64,000 bases of DNA. Origin: Persicaria tinctoria. Lineage: Eukaryota > Streptophyta > Magnoliopsida > Caryophyllales > Polygonaceae. The stretch covers positions 71,052,857-71,116,856 of the forward strand of contig JBANSL010000017.1 of the NCBI GenBank assembly GCA_037127255.1. The letters run 5' to 3'. This document shows positions 38,377 through 53,131 of the stretch, one piece after another (positions within the stretch are counted from its first letter, which is position 1; every line of letters begins with the position of its first letter). Below the pieces are notes generated by a model. The model searched no databases. It was not told where the DNA came from and saw only the letters and a program-made list of their open reading frames with translations. The position numbers and the translations under genes are program-made.

Positions 38377-39056
38377 TGTTGGAGAAATGTTCATGTGGGG
38401 GGTTTTCATTTATGTCTTTTGAACTTCTTTTGTCCCACATTGAATACAAAAGGGTTTGGGGGGTTGTTTTTAAGGAGAAGTTATTGAAGGGGTTATTGAG
38501 AGTTGGGATAGGGATCCCACACGCGCGCACCACCACCACCACCGCCGATCCGGTCCGTGACACGTGGTGTGGTGCTGGTCACATTTTACGTCGTGTTTTA
38601 ATTTCGTCATTAAATTGGCCTCGGATAGAGTTGAATTAGGGTTTTTGACCAATTCAACTTTGTCACACGTTTTTTAAAAACAGTTTCTGATTTGGTCCGA
38701 GATTTCAGGGAGGTGGAGCGTCCTCTCTTTTATTTTAAAACCGACGTCCGCCTTCGTTTTCAACATAGAAAACCGATCTCCTCCTTTCTTCTCTTCTTCT
38801 GTAAACCGTTCTGGGTCCTGGGTGGTTCCATTGCTTCAACGGCGAGTGCACGCCAGAGAGGCCGCTGTGTATCCTTGGGGGGCGACGCCAGTAGCCGACC
38901 TGCACCGTGGTGTCGGGGCGATTTCGCTTCTAAGGCAGTGGTTCTGTTTATACCACGCCACAGCCTTAAACACATTTAAACACAAGTTTTTTCTTCGATT
39001 TCCAAAAGCGGTTTTACCTTTCAAATTGAGGCTATATTCGCAGATTAAGTCCAACA
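38377..39056 (+). repeat. 3' LTR of Copia 3
   Basis: 680 bp; carries the two segments missing from the 5' LTR. Confidence 0.95.
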
Positions 39057-39061
39057 AAACT

Positions 39062-39288
39062 CCACTAGGAAATTCAACCATGTTGCTGGTTAACAAATAC
39101 AGTACATAAATTAGGCATAATATTTGCTAAAAGGTGAGCAACACTATTCATCTTCCTCCTGCTCACTCCCCATTTGCACTCATGGAAGTCGCTACTGTAA
39201 TTTTTTTGGCATGGGAAAGAAACAAAAATCATATGTGATCAATCTAAAAGACCCTTGATCACAATCCAACAGTATATAAGGCTTATGT
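39062..39288. other. Spacer between Copia 3 and a solo LTR
   Basis: No gene recognised. It continues the sequence interrupted by Copia 3 at 33135. Confidence 0.4.
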
Positions 39289-39293
39289 CTTAG

Positions 39294-39449
39294 TGTTAGA
39301 ATGTGGTTGTCCCACATCGGTTTTTATAGAGAATACTTGAACAACATATCAGGTTGAAGGGTTACTCCTCTTATAGCCAATTGGTTTTGAGATGGAATCC
39401 CGTTCAGATTTATGTGTTGTTCGAGTCATCTAACAACCACATTCCTACA
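39294..39449 (+). mobile_element. TRIM-like solo LTR, 156 bp
   Basis: Starts TGTTAGAATGTGGTTGT and ends with its near-inverse ACAACCACATTCCTACA, flanked by the 5-bp duplication CTTAG (39289-39293, 39450-39454). It contains GTCCCACATCGG, a phrase characteristic of small TRIM-class LTRs. No internal region or second LTR is present. Confidence 0.8.
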
Positions 39450-39454
39450 CTTAG

Positions 39455-39934
39455 CAGTAAATTCTCCCAAACCCTCCCATCACTTTTTTGCCCCGGGGGA
39501 AGAACAAAAAGGAGGAGGAGAGTTCAATTCAGAGAATGTGATAGAACAAAAAGGAGGAGGAGAGTTCCATACAGCTTCGCCACAACCTCCGCTCAATCCG
39601 ATTCCACCCATACCCTCCTAACACCCCCGTCCCTGCACACCCTCTGGCCCCATAGAATCGATTCCTTCAAGCACCGACAGGCGAAGTTGATGCTCCGACT
39701 GTTCCGATGGCGCTCCGACACCCTCCTCGCATTGTTGAAGCCATCGATGCATATATGTCGTCGACAACGCCGAAAACTGGTTGAGATATCAGGTATGGAT
39801 AAATTGATCGATTAGTTAGAATTTAGATCCAATTTTGGGGGAGGAAGTTAAGAATTGATTTAGATTTTAGAAGGCCAAAGGGGGCGAATTTGGGGAAGAA
39901 GCACAGTCAATGTACCAGTGTTTTTTTTTCAAGT
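39455..39934. other. Low-complexity region with a 25-bp tandem repeat
   Basis: AGAACAAAAAGGAGGAGGAG plus AGTTC occurs twice in tandem (39499-39569). Open frames here are short. One (around 39705-39772) reads IVEAIDAYMSSTTPKTG before a stop. I do not recognise it; it may be a broken gene end. Confidence 0.35.
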
Positions 39935-40330
39935 ATCATGACCCGTTCAGGTCAACCCGGACCCGCCCGACTCGAAAATTTTCCGGTTTTTCGGGTTCGG
40001 GTTCAAATTTTCGGGTCTTGATCAAAAAAAATTCAGGCGTTCGAGTCGGGTTACGTTTTGAAAGGTCTAACCACAATACATCATGTAAGATGGTGTGCAC
40101 CAATTTTAATATATATGTATTAGAGCAAGCAAAATATGATCCAATCCGACTCCTCCGAACTTAGACCCGACCAAAACCGTTAATCTAGTATCTTGGACAA
40201 CCCGAACCCGAACTCGAGCCTGATCCATTTTGGTCGATACCCGAAGGAACACGAACGTAGACAAACTCGAACCGACCCATACCCGACCCGTCCTTGACCC
40301 GACCCGAACAAGATCCAACTCATCCTTATA
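39935..40330. repeat. CCCGACCCG-rich repeat flanking a piece of OPR spacer
   Basis: Arms rich in ACCCGACCCGAACC and CGGGTTCGGGT at about 39940-40060 and 40195-40330, of the kind found at hAT-type MITE ends. Between them, CACAATACATCATGTAAGATG (about 40073-40093) matches OPR-A spacer at about 10231-10251. The OPR-C unit may therefore begin here. Confidence 0.45.
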
Positions 40331-40489
40331 ATTACTTTAATTGTCTTATTTTTTAAACATTCAAATACTATGAATTACATATAATGAGACATAATATAAC
40401 TAAATAATTAAGATAAATAAAAAAAGCATATACAATCTCAAATCACATCCAGTGACAACTCTACTCTTTTAACACACCCCCCCCCCCCC

Positions 40490-43357
40490 TAATAAAGAAA
40501 TAAAAGACATCCTAAGCAGCATGACAGAAGATAAAACCCCTTGTCCGGATGGATACCCCCGGAGTTTTATATTTTATACTGGACAATTGTTGGATCCTCT
40601 TTATGCAAAGGAGTTAAAGCTTTCTTCCATTCCGGTAGTATGCTATCTGAAATTAATCAAACATTTATTGCTCTCATTCCAAAGGTTGAAACCCTCTAAA
40701 TATTAATCATTATAGACCAATCAACTTGTGTAATACTATTTACAAACTCATCACTAAAATTATAGCTAACAGACTCAAACCAATCCTAAATCAGCTAATC
40801 AATCCGTTCCAAGGTGCCTTCATAGAAGGAAGACCCATTCAGGACAACACTCTAATAGCACATGAAATTTTCCACACATTCCATAAAAAAAAAAAAGGAA
40901 AAAGAGGATGGATGGCTCTCAAGTTAGATATGGAAAAAGCATACGACAGAATCAGCTGGGACTACATACGAGCTACACTCACCAAATTTGGCTTTGCCCC
41001 GCAATGGATTAACTGGGTTATGAATTGCATTACTACTACTACTTTTTCAGTATAAGTCAACAATCGCCCTGGTAACTAATTCAAACCGAGTAGAGGCATA
41101 AGACAAGAGGACCATCTTGCCCACTATATCTTTATCCTGATCATGGAAAATCTGGCTAGAGAATTAATTGAAGAAGAAAACTATGATGACAACCTTATTG
41201 GAATCAAGCTAACCAAAAATGGTACCCCAATCCCCTTCCTAACCTTTGCAGATGACACAATTATATTCTCGAGAACCTCTCACAAAAGGGGAAGGGTTAG
41301 CAATAAACTATAATAAGAGCTTTATCCAAGTCTCAGATAATGTAAGCCCGAACCTAGCCAATTCCATGGGATAAGACAAGGGGACCCTCTTGCCCCCTTT
41401 AATAGGAACATTCTCAATAACTTCTCAAACCTCTCGGGATTAACGATAAACTATAATAAGAGCTCTATCCAAGTCTCGGATAATGTAAGCCCGAACCTAG
41501 CCAATTCCTTAGCACGTGATATGAATATCCCCATCTCAAAAACCCTTGAAAAATATCTTGGTACCCTTGGTAAGGAGAAGGGTTAAAAATGAGGTATTTA
41601 ATGACGCCATTCAAAGTCTAAAAAAGCAGCTATCCAAATGGAAGGCCTCCTCCCTTAGCCAAGCAGGACGTGCGACTTTGATTCAAGCAAATTTAAGCTC
41701 CAAAACCAACTATCTGATGCAAAATTTCCTCTTGCCTAAAGACATTCTAAATCAAATAGACCAAATTCAGAAGAACTTTTTATGGAATAAGCTAAACTCC
41801 GAAAGATACACCTACTTAATTGTTTGGGGAAAAAATCTGCAAACCCAAGGAGCAAGGAGGATTAGGTCTAAAACTTGCTGAAGACATGAACACAAGCCTT
41901 CAAATGAAGCTCCTGTGAAAAATGTCTTCTGAACCCAGTAACATTTGGGTAAAGGTTATAAAAGAAAAATATCTACAACAGGAAGGATTAATGGAAAGAT
42001 CAACACAGAACACATCTTGGCAATTTGGTAGACTCCTTCAATTACGAGAAAAGTTTGCACAAGGGTTACAATGGATAGTAGGAAATGGAGATTCAATCAA
42101 TGTCTGGAATGATCCATGGGTCCCCAACCATAATCTTACGAACTTTCAAGATTATTTGGATCTGAAACTTAAAGTGAATAAGCTATTCAATTCTAACAAA
42201 CAGTGGAATGCCCCACTTCTCCATGAGATTTTACCTAATAACATTGTACAGGAAATCCTCAAAATCAAAATCCTCCATTGGAATATTCTCGATAAACTAA
42301 TCTGGAAGCTTAACTCTGATGGACAATTTACTAGACAAATGACTCACAGTAACAATAGCTCCACAGGGGACTACAAATGGGTCTGAAAACTGAATCTCTC
42401 CCCAAGGGTTAAAAACCTCCTTTGGAAGATCACCACTGATAGCCTAGTTACTAAAGAAAGATTAAATAAATACTTTAATAGAGTATCATCTAGCTGCTGT
42501 TTCTACAACCATATTTTCTTCATTTTCCCATTCACTAGAACTATTATTGCTGCTTATGAACAATTGTCCGGGAAAAACACCCTATTAATACCCATCTCTT
42601 GTAACAGCATCAATGAGCTACTAACGTCGGCTTGCAACAAGACAGCCATCAAAGAACTCTGTTTCATATGGAAAAAAATTTGGGAAGCCATGAATGACGT
42701 CATTTTTAGGAACAAGAAACCAGACACATCTTACCAGATAGCTATAAGAACAATAATAGACCTCAAAGATTGGCGTAATGCAAATGTAACTAAAAATCAA
42801 TCCTTGACACAAAGTATGAAGAGGAAGCGTAATTCTAAATGGATCAAACCACCTAGGGCTATCTACAAAATCAATGTAGATGGCTCACTTAAACCCACGG
42901 GCGAATGCCAAGTGAGGGGGCTTATTAGGGATCATTATGGTTCTATGATTGATATCTTTCAATTTGAAACGGAAGCAACCTCTCCAATGCAAACGGAAGC
43001 TGCATCGTTTTGTCCAGGTGTGAACTTAGATCTATCCAAAGGACTACGAAGAGTTATAGTTGAAGGTGATTGTCTGGAAGTCATCAAGGCAATCAACGAC
43101 AACACTTATTTCAGATGGGAAATTCTGAGGGAAGTGGAACTGATCAGGAAACTTAGATCAAGCTTTGACAGCATCGAATCCAAGTACTGCTACAGGGAAG
43201 CAAACAAGACAGCTAATTTCATATCCAAGTCTAGGAATACTTGTACGTTTTTTAACCTCCCTATCCATAGGGATCTCTGTAACATCATCCGTATGAATGA
43301 TCATGGTGATACCTTACTTCAGTAAGGACCACCTAGTTTTTGCCTACTGTAAAAAAA
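40490..43357 (+). mobile_element. LINE 2 (L1-like), degenerate
   Basis: On plus: RT pieces 40521-40706 (TEDKTPCPDGYPRSF), 40726-41055 (ITKIIANRLKPILNQLINPF, LDMEKAYDRISWDY), about 41090-41280 (IRQ.D.LPT..., FLTFADDTIIFSRTS), 41546-41881, zinc-binding region 41922-42386, and RNase H 42564-43325 (YKINVDGSLKPTGECQVRG, RRVIVEGDCLEVIKAIND, YCYREANKTANFIS). Many frame breaks are present. Part is tandemly duplicated: about 41310-41370 recurs at about 41450-41514. A run of 8 A follows at about 43350. The 5' half with the endonuclease is missing, and a 13-C run lies just before it. Confidence 0.8.
42564..43325 (+). pseudogene. LINE 2 RNase H domain
   Basis: The longest surviving open frame of LINE 2, 253 codons. 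The C-terminal 160 residues are a plant RVT_3-type RNase H with Asp (INVDGS), Glu (QTEAASF) and Asp (VEGDCLEV) recognisable. It has no promoter of its own and is not a host gene. Confidence 0.75.
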
Positions 43358-43529
43358 ATCATCATTTTATAATAAAACTAAATGTGACTTCACTTGATCC
43401 AACCCGAACCATACCAAATCCGATTCGAAATCCCTTTCAATCAATTCGACCTTATAGTCAAAAGTGGTACAAAAGCATCTTTTGACAATCACTTGAACTC
43501 CTGAGTCAGAATTCAAGCATACATGTGAT

Positions 43530-43800
43530 ACTTGTGTTTTGTTGTTGACCCATGACTTCATTAGAATGATTCAAATCTCATTGCAGCCATGACCAGTCGA
43601 TTATGTTATTGTTGACATTGCAGCCAATGAGGATGGTTCATGGGCTTGTAATTGGGCCTAGGCAGGGCCTCCGCATTGAGCGTTGCACAATGGGCCATCG
43701 GTTTTGGGCTTGCTCAAATATTTATATGATTTGGGCCTTGGGCCTCTCATGCATAACCCATACCGCCCTTGCGTAGGCATGTGCGCTTCCCGGCCCACAA
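43530..43800. repeat. OPR intergenic duplication block, copy 2
   Basis: Matches 10260-10720 with deletions (GTGTTTTGTTGTTGACCCATG, GCCAATGAGGATGGTTCATG, GGGCCTCCGCATTGAGCG). It precedes the OPR-C promoter. Confidence 0.75.
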
Positions 43801-43872
43801 AACTGCTACCTCGATCGATCTAGTCCATAATGGAGGGTAGGTGCAACGTTTTTGTTTGCAGCATTGCTGATG

Positions 43873-43950
43873 TAAACGCTTACGAAAGAAGTCGGCGTAG
43901 CTTTTTTTCCCGGACGGTAACTAGTCAAGAAAAGCTCGCAATTATATACA
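43873..43950 (+). promoter_or_regulatory. Promoter region of OPR-C
   Basis: GTAAACGCTTACGAAAG (43873) and CTAGTCAAGAAAAGCTCGCA (43921-43940) are followed by TTATATA at about 43942-43948, about 100 bp before the ATG. The stretch GGCATCAAGCCATCAACTATATA seen in the other two copies is deleted, so OPR-C uses a different TATA context. Confidence 0.45.
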
Positions 43951-44047
43951 GTATGTTATAATATTCAATGGGACACCCTCAAAATGCAACACTTAATTCA
44001 TCCCCTTCCTCATTAACCCACAGCCCTAATTTTTAAGCTCTACTGAA

Positions 44048-46924
<2,877 letters not shown>

Positions 46925-47480
46925 GTTCATTAATCTGGATCGCCTTGATTCATCCATATATATTGACCTCTTGTTTCAATTATGTTATTTTGAATCAAGT
47001 GATATGTCATGTTTCCAAGTACATGTAAATGTTTTGTTCTAGGCCGGTGCCCTTTGTGTTATCGATGTCTTCTATGATCAAGATGAAAGCGAGGTTCATG
47101 ATATACTTCATCCGTTTGCGAAAACTTGTCATTTTAAATCTTTGCACAATTTTTAAGAAAGTCAATAATATACTCATTTTTTTTACTAATTTTTCATCAT
47201 TTATTACTCTATTTTTTTTAACTACAACTCAAAACTCATTAGTTATGTCAAGTGCATGTTTGTAAAGTGGAAGTTAAAAGACTTACAATGACATGTTTTT
47301 ATGAACAGAATCGAACATCTAAAATGACATGTTTTCATCAACGAAGCGAGTATTATATATGAATTAATTAATTTCCCTTTCAATCAATTTTTTTTTTCTA
47401 AATAAGTATTTCGTCCTTATAGTTAAAAGTGATACAAAATCATCTTTGTCAAAGAGTAAAGGTTCACTTGAATTCCTTGG
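46925..47480. other. 3' flank of OPR-C with a probable MITE
   Basis: The first 170 bp matches the OPR-A and OPR-B 3' flank. From about 47104 (ACTTCATCCGTTTGCGAAAAC) to about 47352 (inverse of ATGAAAACATGTCATTTTA plus CGAAGCGAGTA) lies a Stowaway-like inverted-end segment. No gene. Confidence 0.45.
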
Positions 47481-47995
47481 TCAGAATTCAAGCATATATG
47501 TGATACTTAGCATCAGATGAATCTTTGTAGGCTAATACTACTAATGTCATTAAAGGATTAGTCGATATTCTCTTAACTGACCTGGCTTATGTCAACATTG
47601 GTTGCAGCCAATGAAGATGGTTCAAGGGCATGTGTATTGGGCCAGGCAAGGCAATGGGCCATCTTTTTTGGGCTTGCGCATACATTCATATGACTTGGGC
47701 CTTGGGCCCCTCACGCATAACCCATTCTTGGCCTTGCGTAGCTAGGCATGTGCATTTGGGTTTTCAAAGACCATAAGACTTTTTTTTTTTTTTTCATAGT
47801 AGGCATAGATCCATTACAATAATAGTAAACGGTCAATCTGTCTCCTATTGATCACTATATATCATCATTATCAACTAATCTTATAAAGCTTGATAACTAC
47901 ATAAAGACTTTTGGGTCTCCATGTTAGCATCCATACACGAGGAAGAAGCATAGATGACCATTGATAGTCTATGCCAACATCGTCGACAATCATGG
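47480..47995. repeat. OPR intergenic duplication block, copy 3 (orphan)
   Basis: Matches 10480-10980 (GCAGCCAATGAAGATGGTTC, TTAGCATCCATACACGAGGA, GCCAACATCGTCGACAATCAT) but no fourth OPR gene follows. It marks the right edge of the tandem array or a lost fourth copy. Confidence 0.75.
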
Positions 47996-48654
47996 GTGGT
48001 GCTAAAATCCCCAATAATGAAGACAAATCATTTATCAAATTGAGTTTTTAAAAATTGAACTAAAATCCTAAATATACTACTCTCTCCATTCACTTTGAAC
48101 CATCTTTTACTATTCAGTCACAGTTTTTTTTTTATTAGGATGAAAACTATATAAAAAAAATTATATTTTTATATATAATTTTTTATCATCTTACAAAATA
48201 TAAATAATTAGTAAAAATCAATTAAAAGTGAACGGAGTTCCTTCCAAAAAATCAGCATCAGTCACTTAAGCAAAGAAACAAGAAGAATAATAAAAGCTAG
48301 TTAAAAGTGACAGAATATATACTTTTTCCATTCTCATATAGTCATATGCGATGTAAGAGAAATCCATAGCCAACATACCATTCTGTTTTTTTTTTCTTTT
48401 TTGAGTAAGTTAGAGCAAAGCCAACAAGTATTGTAAAAAATCTTTAATATATATCAAAATGTCAAAATCTCTATAAAAAAAAATTCACCCCAATTTCAAC
48501 AACTTCTTTATTTTACATATTTTTGCATTTATTATACATTATAATCAATACAAAAATTTATAATATAGATAATTGATGGTTAAAAAATGATACGGTAGAA
48601 GGGATGATTCATGTAGAATAGGGGTGCCAAAGTGAAGGGTAAGTATTAAATTTA
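47996..48654. other. AT-rich intergenic DNA
   Basis: A partial Stowaway-like pair (CTCTCTCCATTCACTTTGAAC near 48080, AAAAGTGAACGGAGTTCC near 48225) suggests an old MITE. No gene seen. Confidence 0.4.
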
Positions 48655-48765
48655 TATACTACGTATATCAACTTCAAAATTGAGAATGAATACAAAAATT
48701 GTAGACAAAAACCCAATGTATATATCAACTTCAAAATCGAGAATGAATACAAAAATTGTAGGTCT
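48655..48765. repeat. Direct repeat, ~43 bp x 2
   Basis: ATATCAACTTCAAAATTGAG...ATACAAAAATTGTAG occurs at about 48664-48706 and again at about 48719-48762 with one mismatch. Confidence 0.8.
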
Positions 48766-48769
48766 CAAC

Positions 48770-49260
48770 TGGATTGCTCAAGAACGCAAGGAAAGAACAA
48801 GAACGGCAAAGAAATACTGAGTATATGTGAGTGGGAGGAGACAACCAGCAGAGATTCAACGAGGGCTAAAGCAAGTATCCAATGATGACTTGCACCGATG
48901 GGTTCCGATGAAACCGGCTTGGAATCTCAGTGTCTCAGGTGTTTGTATTGATCGAGAGCTCTATCAATGGAGCTCTATCTGTCAAGGAATCTTACCAAGG
49001 TAAAGAAATCACAAATGATCGTCAAAGAGACAGAGCAAAGAGAGAGCTGAAATCCTAAATCAGAAAAAACACCATAGGAAACCCTGGCTCAGAGTGTCTT
49101 AATGAATATACGGGCAAGTGAGAGAGAGCATAACCCTTGTCTTCTGAAATTGGGTTAAGCTGGCCCAATTTGGTTACAACACATCAGGCCTAAAACGTCA
49201 CCAACCCAAACACCAAAACACAATCCACAAAACATAAAGAATTAAACATAGACGACAAAG
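48770..49260 (-). other. LTR-like fragment
   Basis: A GC-richer segment with AGAGAGAG and TCTATC blocks and no open frame, similar in texture to the solo LTR at 15137-15688 when read on minus (GGGTTATGCTCTCTCTCAC, TAACCCAATTT). Ends and target duplications were not found, so this is weak. Confidence 0.3.
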
Positions 49261-51480
49261 TCTCTACATGTATCATGACGATTAGTCCGTCTTCCATTTC
49301 TTTTCGACCTTTTGATTTTCCAGACAATGGTTTTTCTGGGATTTCGAATTATTACCTTGATAAGAAAAAAAAAAGTCCTTAGTTCTTGATCAACTCGTTT
49401 TATTTCAAGTTATATCCTCGATCTCAATTCGCAACAAATTAGGGTTAGGTTTTTCGGACGGTATAGGACACATAAGCAAATTCGATTCCGACACGTGCAA
49501 ATTAGGCCGGGGAAAGAAGCTGAAGCTCGACAATCACACTCCCTAACAACAACGTACATAGATTGAATTGAATGCCTTCCTATTAGGGAGCACATGGGTG
49601 GCTGAATTACACGTCCAATTTGTACACTTAAATTCATAGGTTGTAGGTTGAAAGTGCTATTCAACCACATGATCAAGCACGTCTCTTTGGATCAACGATG
49701 TTGATACTTTTGTAACCTAGCTAGATGGATTAGTTACAATGTAGTTAGGGCATGATTGGCACGGCCTTATTAATCACTTTATAAAACTCTATGTAGTTTG
49801 TCATCCTAAACAAGAACTTTTTCAATTTATCCACAAGGTCTAAATTTTCATCAAAATTTTCATTTAGATATTAATCTTAATTAAGTTAGATTAATCTCTG
49901 GCGGGCTAAACAGACCCTTAATTTGACTAGTTTAGTTAAAGTAGCTGGCTAGCTTGGTCATTTAATTACCAATATTGATGGTAATCGAGTGGGCGAGTTG
50001 GGTTAATATTGGGTGAGTTTCGGTTTAGATCAAAGGTTTGTGTCATTATTCGAGTTATTGTTGAGTTAAGTTAAAGTTATAATCAAGTCAAATTTGTACA
50101 AAAAATCGAATTTTAATTCGGTTAGCTTCTAGTTTGTTTCGAGTTCGGGTCTTATTGGGTTGGATTTGGGACTTTTGAGTTGTCAAGAGTTTGGATCATT
50201 TTGGATTTTTGATGAAATCTTTGTCAGCTTTTGTTACATTAATTGATTAAAATGTATCTTATTAAATAGAAATATGGTATAGTCTATTTCATGCACGAAT
50301 TTACAACTTTTAATTAATGGATGGACAAGAGTCTCTTAGCTACCCAATTCGTCGCGTAGCTAAATTAACCTTTTTCTTATTATTATTATTATTGATGGTG
50401 TGATTAATTTGATATTCCTTTCTTTCTATTTTTGTTATTATTCTGACACGATTTTTTAAAAAGGATAAAATTTAATAAAATATTTCTATTTTATTTTTTC
50501 ATTATACTTAAAATTTAAAATCTAATAAATATGAAATTATTTTTAAAATTAATAAAACAAAATTATATTATTTTTTAAAAATATATAAATATTAAACGGT
50601 ACATAAAAAGAAATTAAATAAAGAGAGTATTCAAAATTAAATACGTGTTGCCTTAATAAATGCAAATAAAATAAGCTTTAGGACAAGTGGAAGGAAAGAT
50701 GCAAAGTGATATTAATGAGTTAGATATAGCAAAAGTGTAAATAAGATCGATAGATGGTCCATATCGATCCACGATACCCACAAAGTACAAATGCAAAACG
50801 ACAATAAATTGAATTTGCAATTAGGCATTTGTCCTACTATGACTATGAGTTATATACCTTACGTATCATTGATGAAAATTGCAAGAGATGGTAATTATGT
50901 GGATCAATATTTGAAGCTCGATCTATATATAAGTCCACAATTGAAATCATACATTTCATTGTTTAGTCTACTTTGTACAACAAAGGGATATATTCCATGT
51001 GTTAAATATTAATATAACACTTTAATCTATAAATAAATAAATTTAATTTTAAATTAGTTCGTCAAAAATCAAAATGAAAGAAGTTTAAAGTATTAATTGA
51101 GATATTTTTCACTTAATTAACAATTATATATATCATTATGGAATAATGTACTATAGTTAGTTATTAATGACTCTCAGTCTTAATTATTCTTCCACCAAAG
51201 ATCACTTCAATACTTTTTTTTTATTTGATTTTATAATTTGAGAATTGCTCATTTAGTTATTTACTTGAAAATTTGGCTCATATGTATCTGTCTGTCTATC
51301 TATCTATTTATATACCTATAAAAATTATGCTTCTAGCCACACATTAGTGACTCTCGTCTTTAATGATTCTCCAACCAAATCACTTCAATGCCTTTTGGTT
51401 TTCCTTGATTTTATTTGATTTTGTAATTTAATAGAAAACATGTGTAGTAGTTATCCTTTTCACACAAAAAAAAATTATAA
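49260..51480. other. Intergenic AT-rich DNA, nothing recognised
   Basis: More than 2 kb without a credible coding region. Short open frames (for example 49410-49676 and 50791-51012) have no domain features and atypical composition. Confidence 0.5.
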
Positions 51481-51483
51481 CTT

Positions 51484-51731
51484 GTTATGAGAATTGAGAT
51501 AGACTAGAATAATTATCTAGAGAAGAGCAGGGAGAATATATATAATCTCTATATTATATGTGCACCTCTCAAAGGAGATGTACAAGAGTTTATATAGGCA
51601 TATGGAATACAAAAGATAAGAACATATAAATATTACACTATTTGGTTTTCCATAAGAGTTAAGGGAGGTGAAGAGCTTGGGAGGTGAAAAGGCTTGAAAG
51701 GTGAAACATCCACCTACATAATACAGTATAT
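51484..51731 (-). other. Possible solo LTR
   Basis: TGTTATGAGAATTG at the left and ACAACA at the right. On minus, a CCTATATAAACTCTTGTACA promoter-like core is present. The flanking 5-mers do not match, so the assignment is tentative. Confidence 0.3.
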
Positions 51732-52643
51732 GGTTTTACAACACTATCCATTGTATGTACACCGACCTTTAACATTACAAACTGTCTCTTTAAAAACTCT
51801 GTCTTGAAAAACCCATTTAGACAAAAATTAGGACTAAGGGAAAAGAGTAGAGATATCGTTTGATACACTTTGGTGATGATAACCCTGCAAACATTTCAGA
51901 TAAAAAAAAAATCATTTCAAATAATAACCCTACAAATGAACAAAATTGGGAATTGAGAAGTTTGGAACAATCAATGTTGTTATTTTGAGAAGACAAGTAA
52001 AATAATGGAAAGAAAAATTAAAGGAACAAATCCTACAAAATAGAAAACTTAAGATCCGGTGGAAATTTCAAAATCAATGGTTAATTAGGTCTTGCAAAAG
52101 CCAGGTTTTAATGTTTGAAATTTGACTGTAATTTCATCTTTATTTGTTTGAAATTTACTATTTTCTAATTGGATTGCTAGATGCATAATATGAACACCAA
52201 ATTGACAAAAAAAATAATTATTATTTTTATCTTCAGGGGAATTAATTAGTGCACATGAAATTTCACCCAAACACTCGGAAAATTCCAAAATCAAAGATGA
52301 ATAGAGTCAAATCTTGTTTGTTCCTTTATCAAGCATTTTGGATGAACACTCCACTGCCTTTGTCGTGTTGCCAAACATCCCAACCTAACCGGTTTGAAGT
52401 TGGGAGATTCCTCATTCATTACAACAAGTAAGTTTATCTAGAAGACATGACCCAACTCGTGAACCCCATTCCACTTGGATTGCATAATCCCAAATTAAAT
52501 TTCCCTAAATAATTTTTAAAATTATTTTGAATAAGTGTTGTTACTTTCATTGGATTTAAACCATATCCAACCACTTTTCTAAATATCGATCTCCAAAAGG
52601 AAAAAACAAAATAATATTCTTTAAATTGTTTTTGTTTCATTTC
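51732..52643. other. Intergenic DNA, nothing recognised
   Basis: AT-rich, no coding or repeat feature that I can support. Confidence 0.45.
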
Positions 52644-53131
52644 TAAGGCCTCGTTTGGTTAAACGTGGTAATTTCACTTCCTAGGAAGTTACTTCCTGTG
52701 AAATAAACTTCCCATGAATTTTACTTTCCGGGAAGTATAAAAATATGTTTGGTTGAAAATAAATTCACATGAACTCAATTCCTATAATTTGTTTGGTTGA
52801 ACAGGGAAATCTCGTAGGAATTTATTTAAAATTACTCTTATAGCCTTTATTTATTAACACGCCCTTCTTATTATAGGGATAAATTCGAAATTTTCTTAAT
52901 CGAAATTAAAATAAAAATGAGATTTGGAAAAAAAGAAATGGGGGAAGTAGATCTTACCCACCCCCCTCATGGTAAGATAAATTCCACCATTTTGGAGGAA
53001 TTTCAATTCCCAGGAATTCTAATTCCTATGTTTTTTAGCTTTAATTTTTTGTACCAAACACATGTATTGACAATCACTTCCTGGATTTTTGTACTTCCCG
53101 GGAAGTAAATAGCTAATCAAACGAGCTCTAA
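52644..53131. mobile_element. Tourist (PIF/Harbinger) MITE, 482 bp
   Basis: Ends GGCCTCGTTTGGTT and, inverted, GAGCTCGTTTGATT, flanked by the 3-bp duplication TAA (52644-52646, 53129-53131). Internal arms carry CTTCCCGGGAAGT and GGAATTTCAATTCC type inverse repeats. Matches the Tourist family pattern. Confidence 0.8.

Larger units (their letters stand above)
33141..39056 (+). mobile_element. Complete Ty1/Copia retrotransposon 3
   Basis: LTRs at 33141-33711 (571 bp) and 38377-39056 (680 bp), both TGTTGGAG...TCCAACA, flanked by the 5-bp duplication AAACT (33136-33140, 39057-39061). A purine tract (TGTGGGGGAC) precedes the 3' LTR. No TGGTATCAGAGC site follows the 5' LTR; the text there is AATTTAGAAGCG, so another primer is used or the site has decayed. 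A non-coding stretch (37839-38376) contains GGTGGTCCTATTGAGAAGG twice, about 82 bp apart. Confidence 0.95.

Noticed and set aside
39354..39815. 153-codon frame with Arg-rich translation
   Set aside because: It starts inside the TRIM-like solo LTR, includes a tandem repeat and has no recognisable domain.
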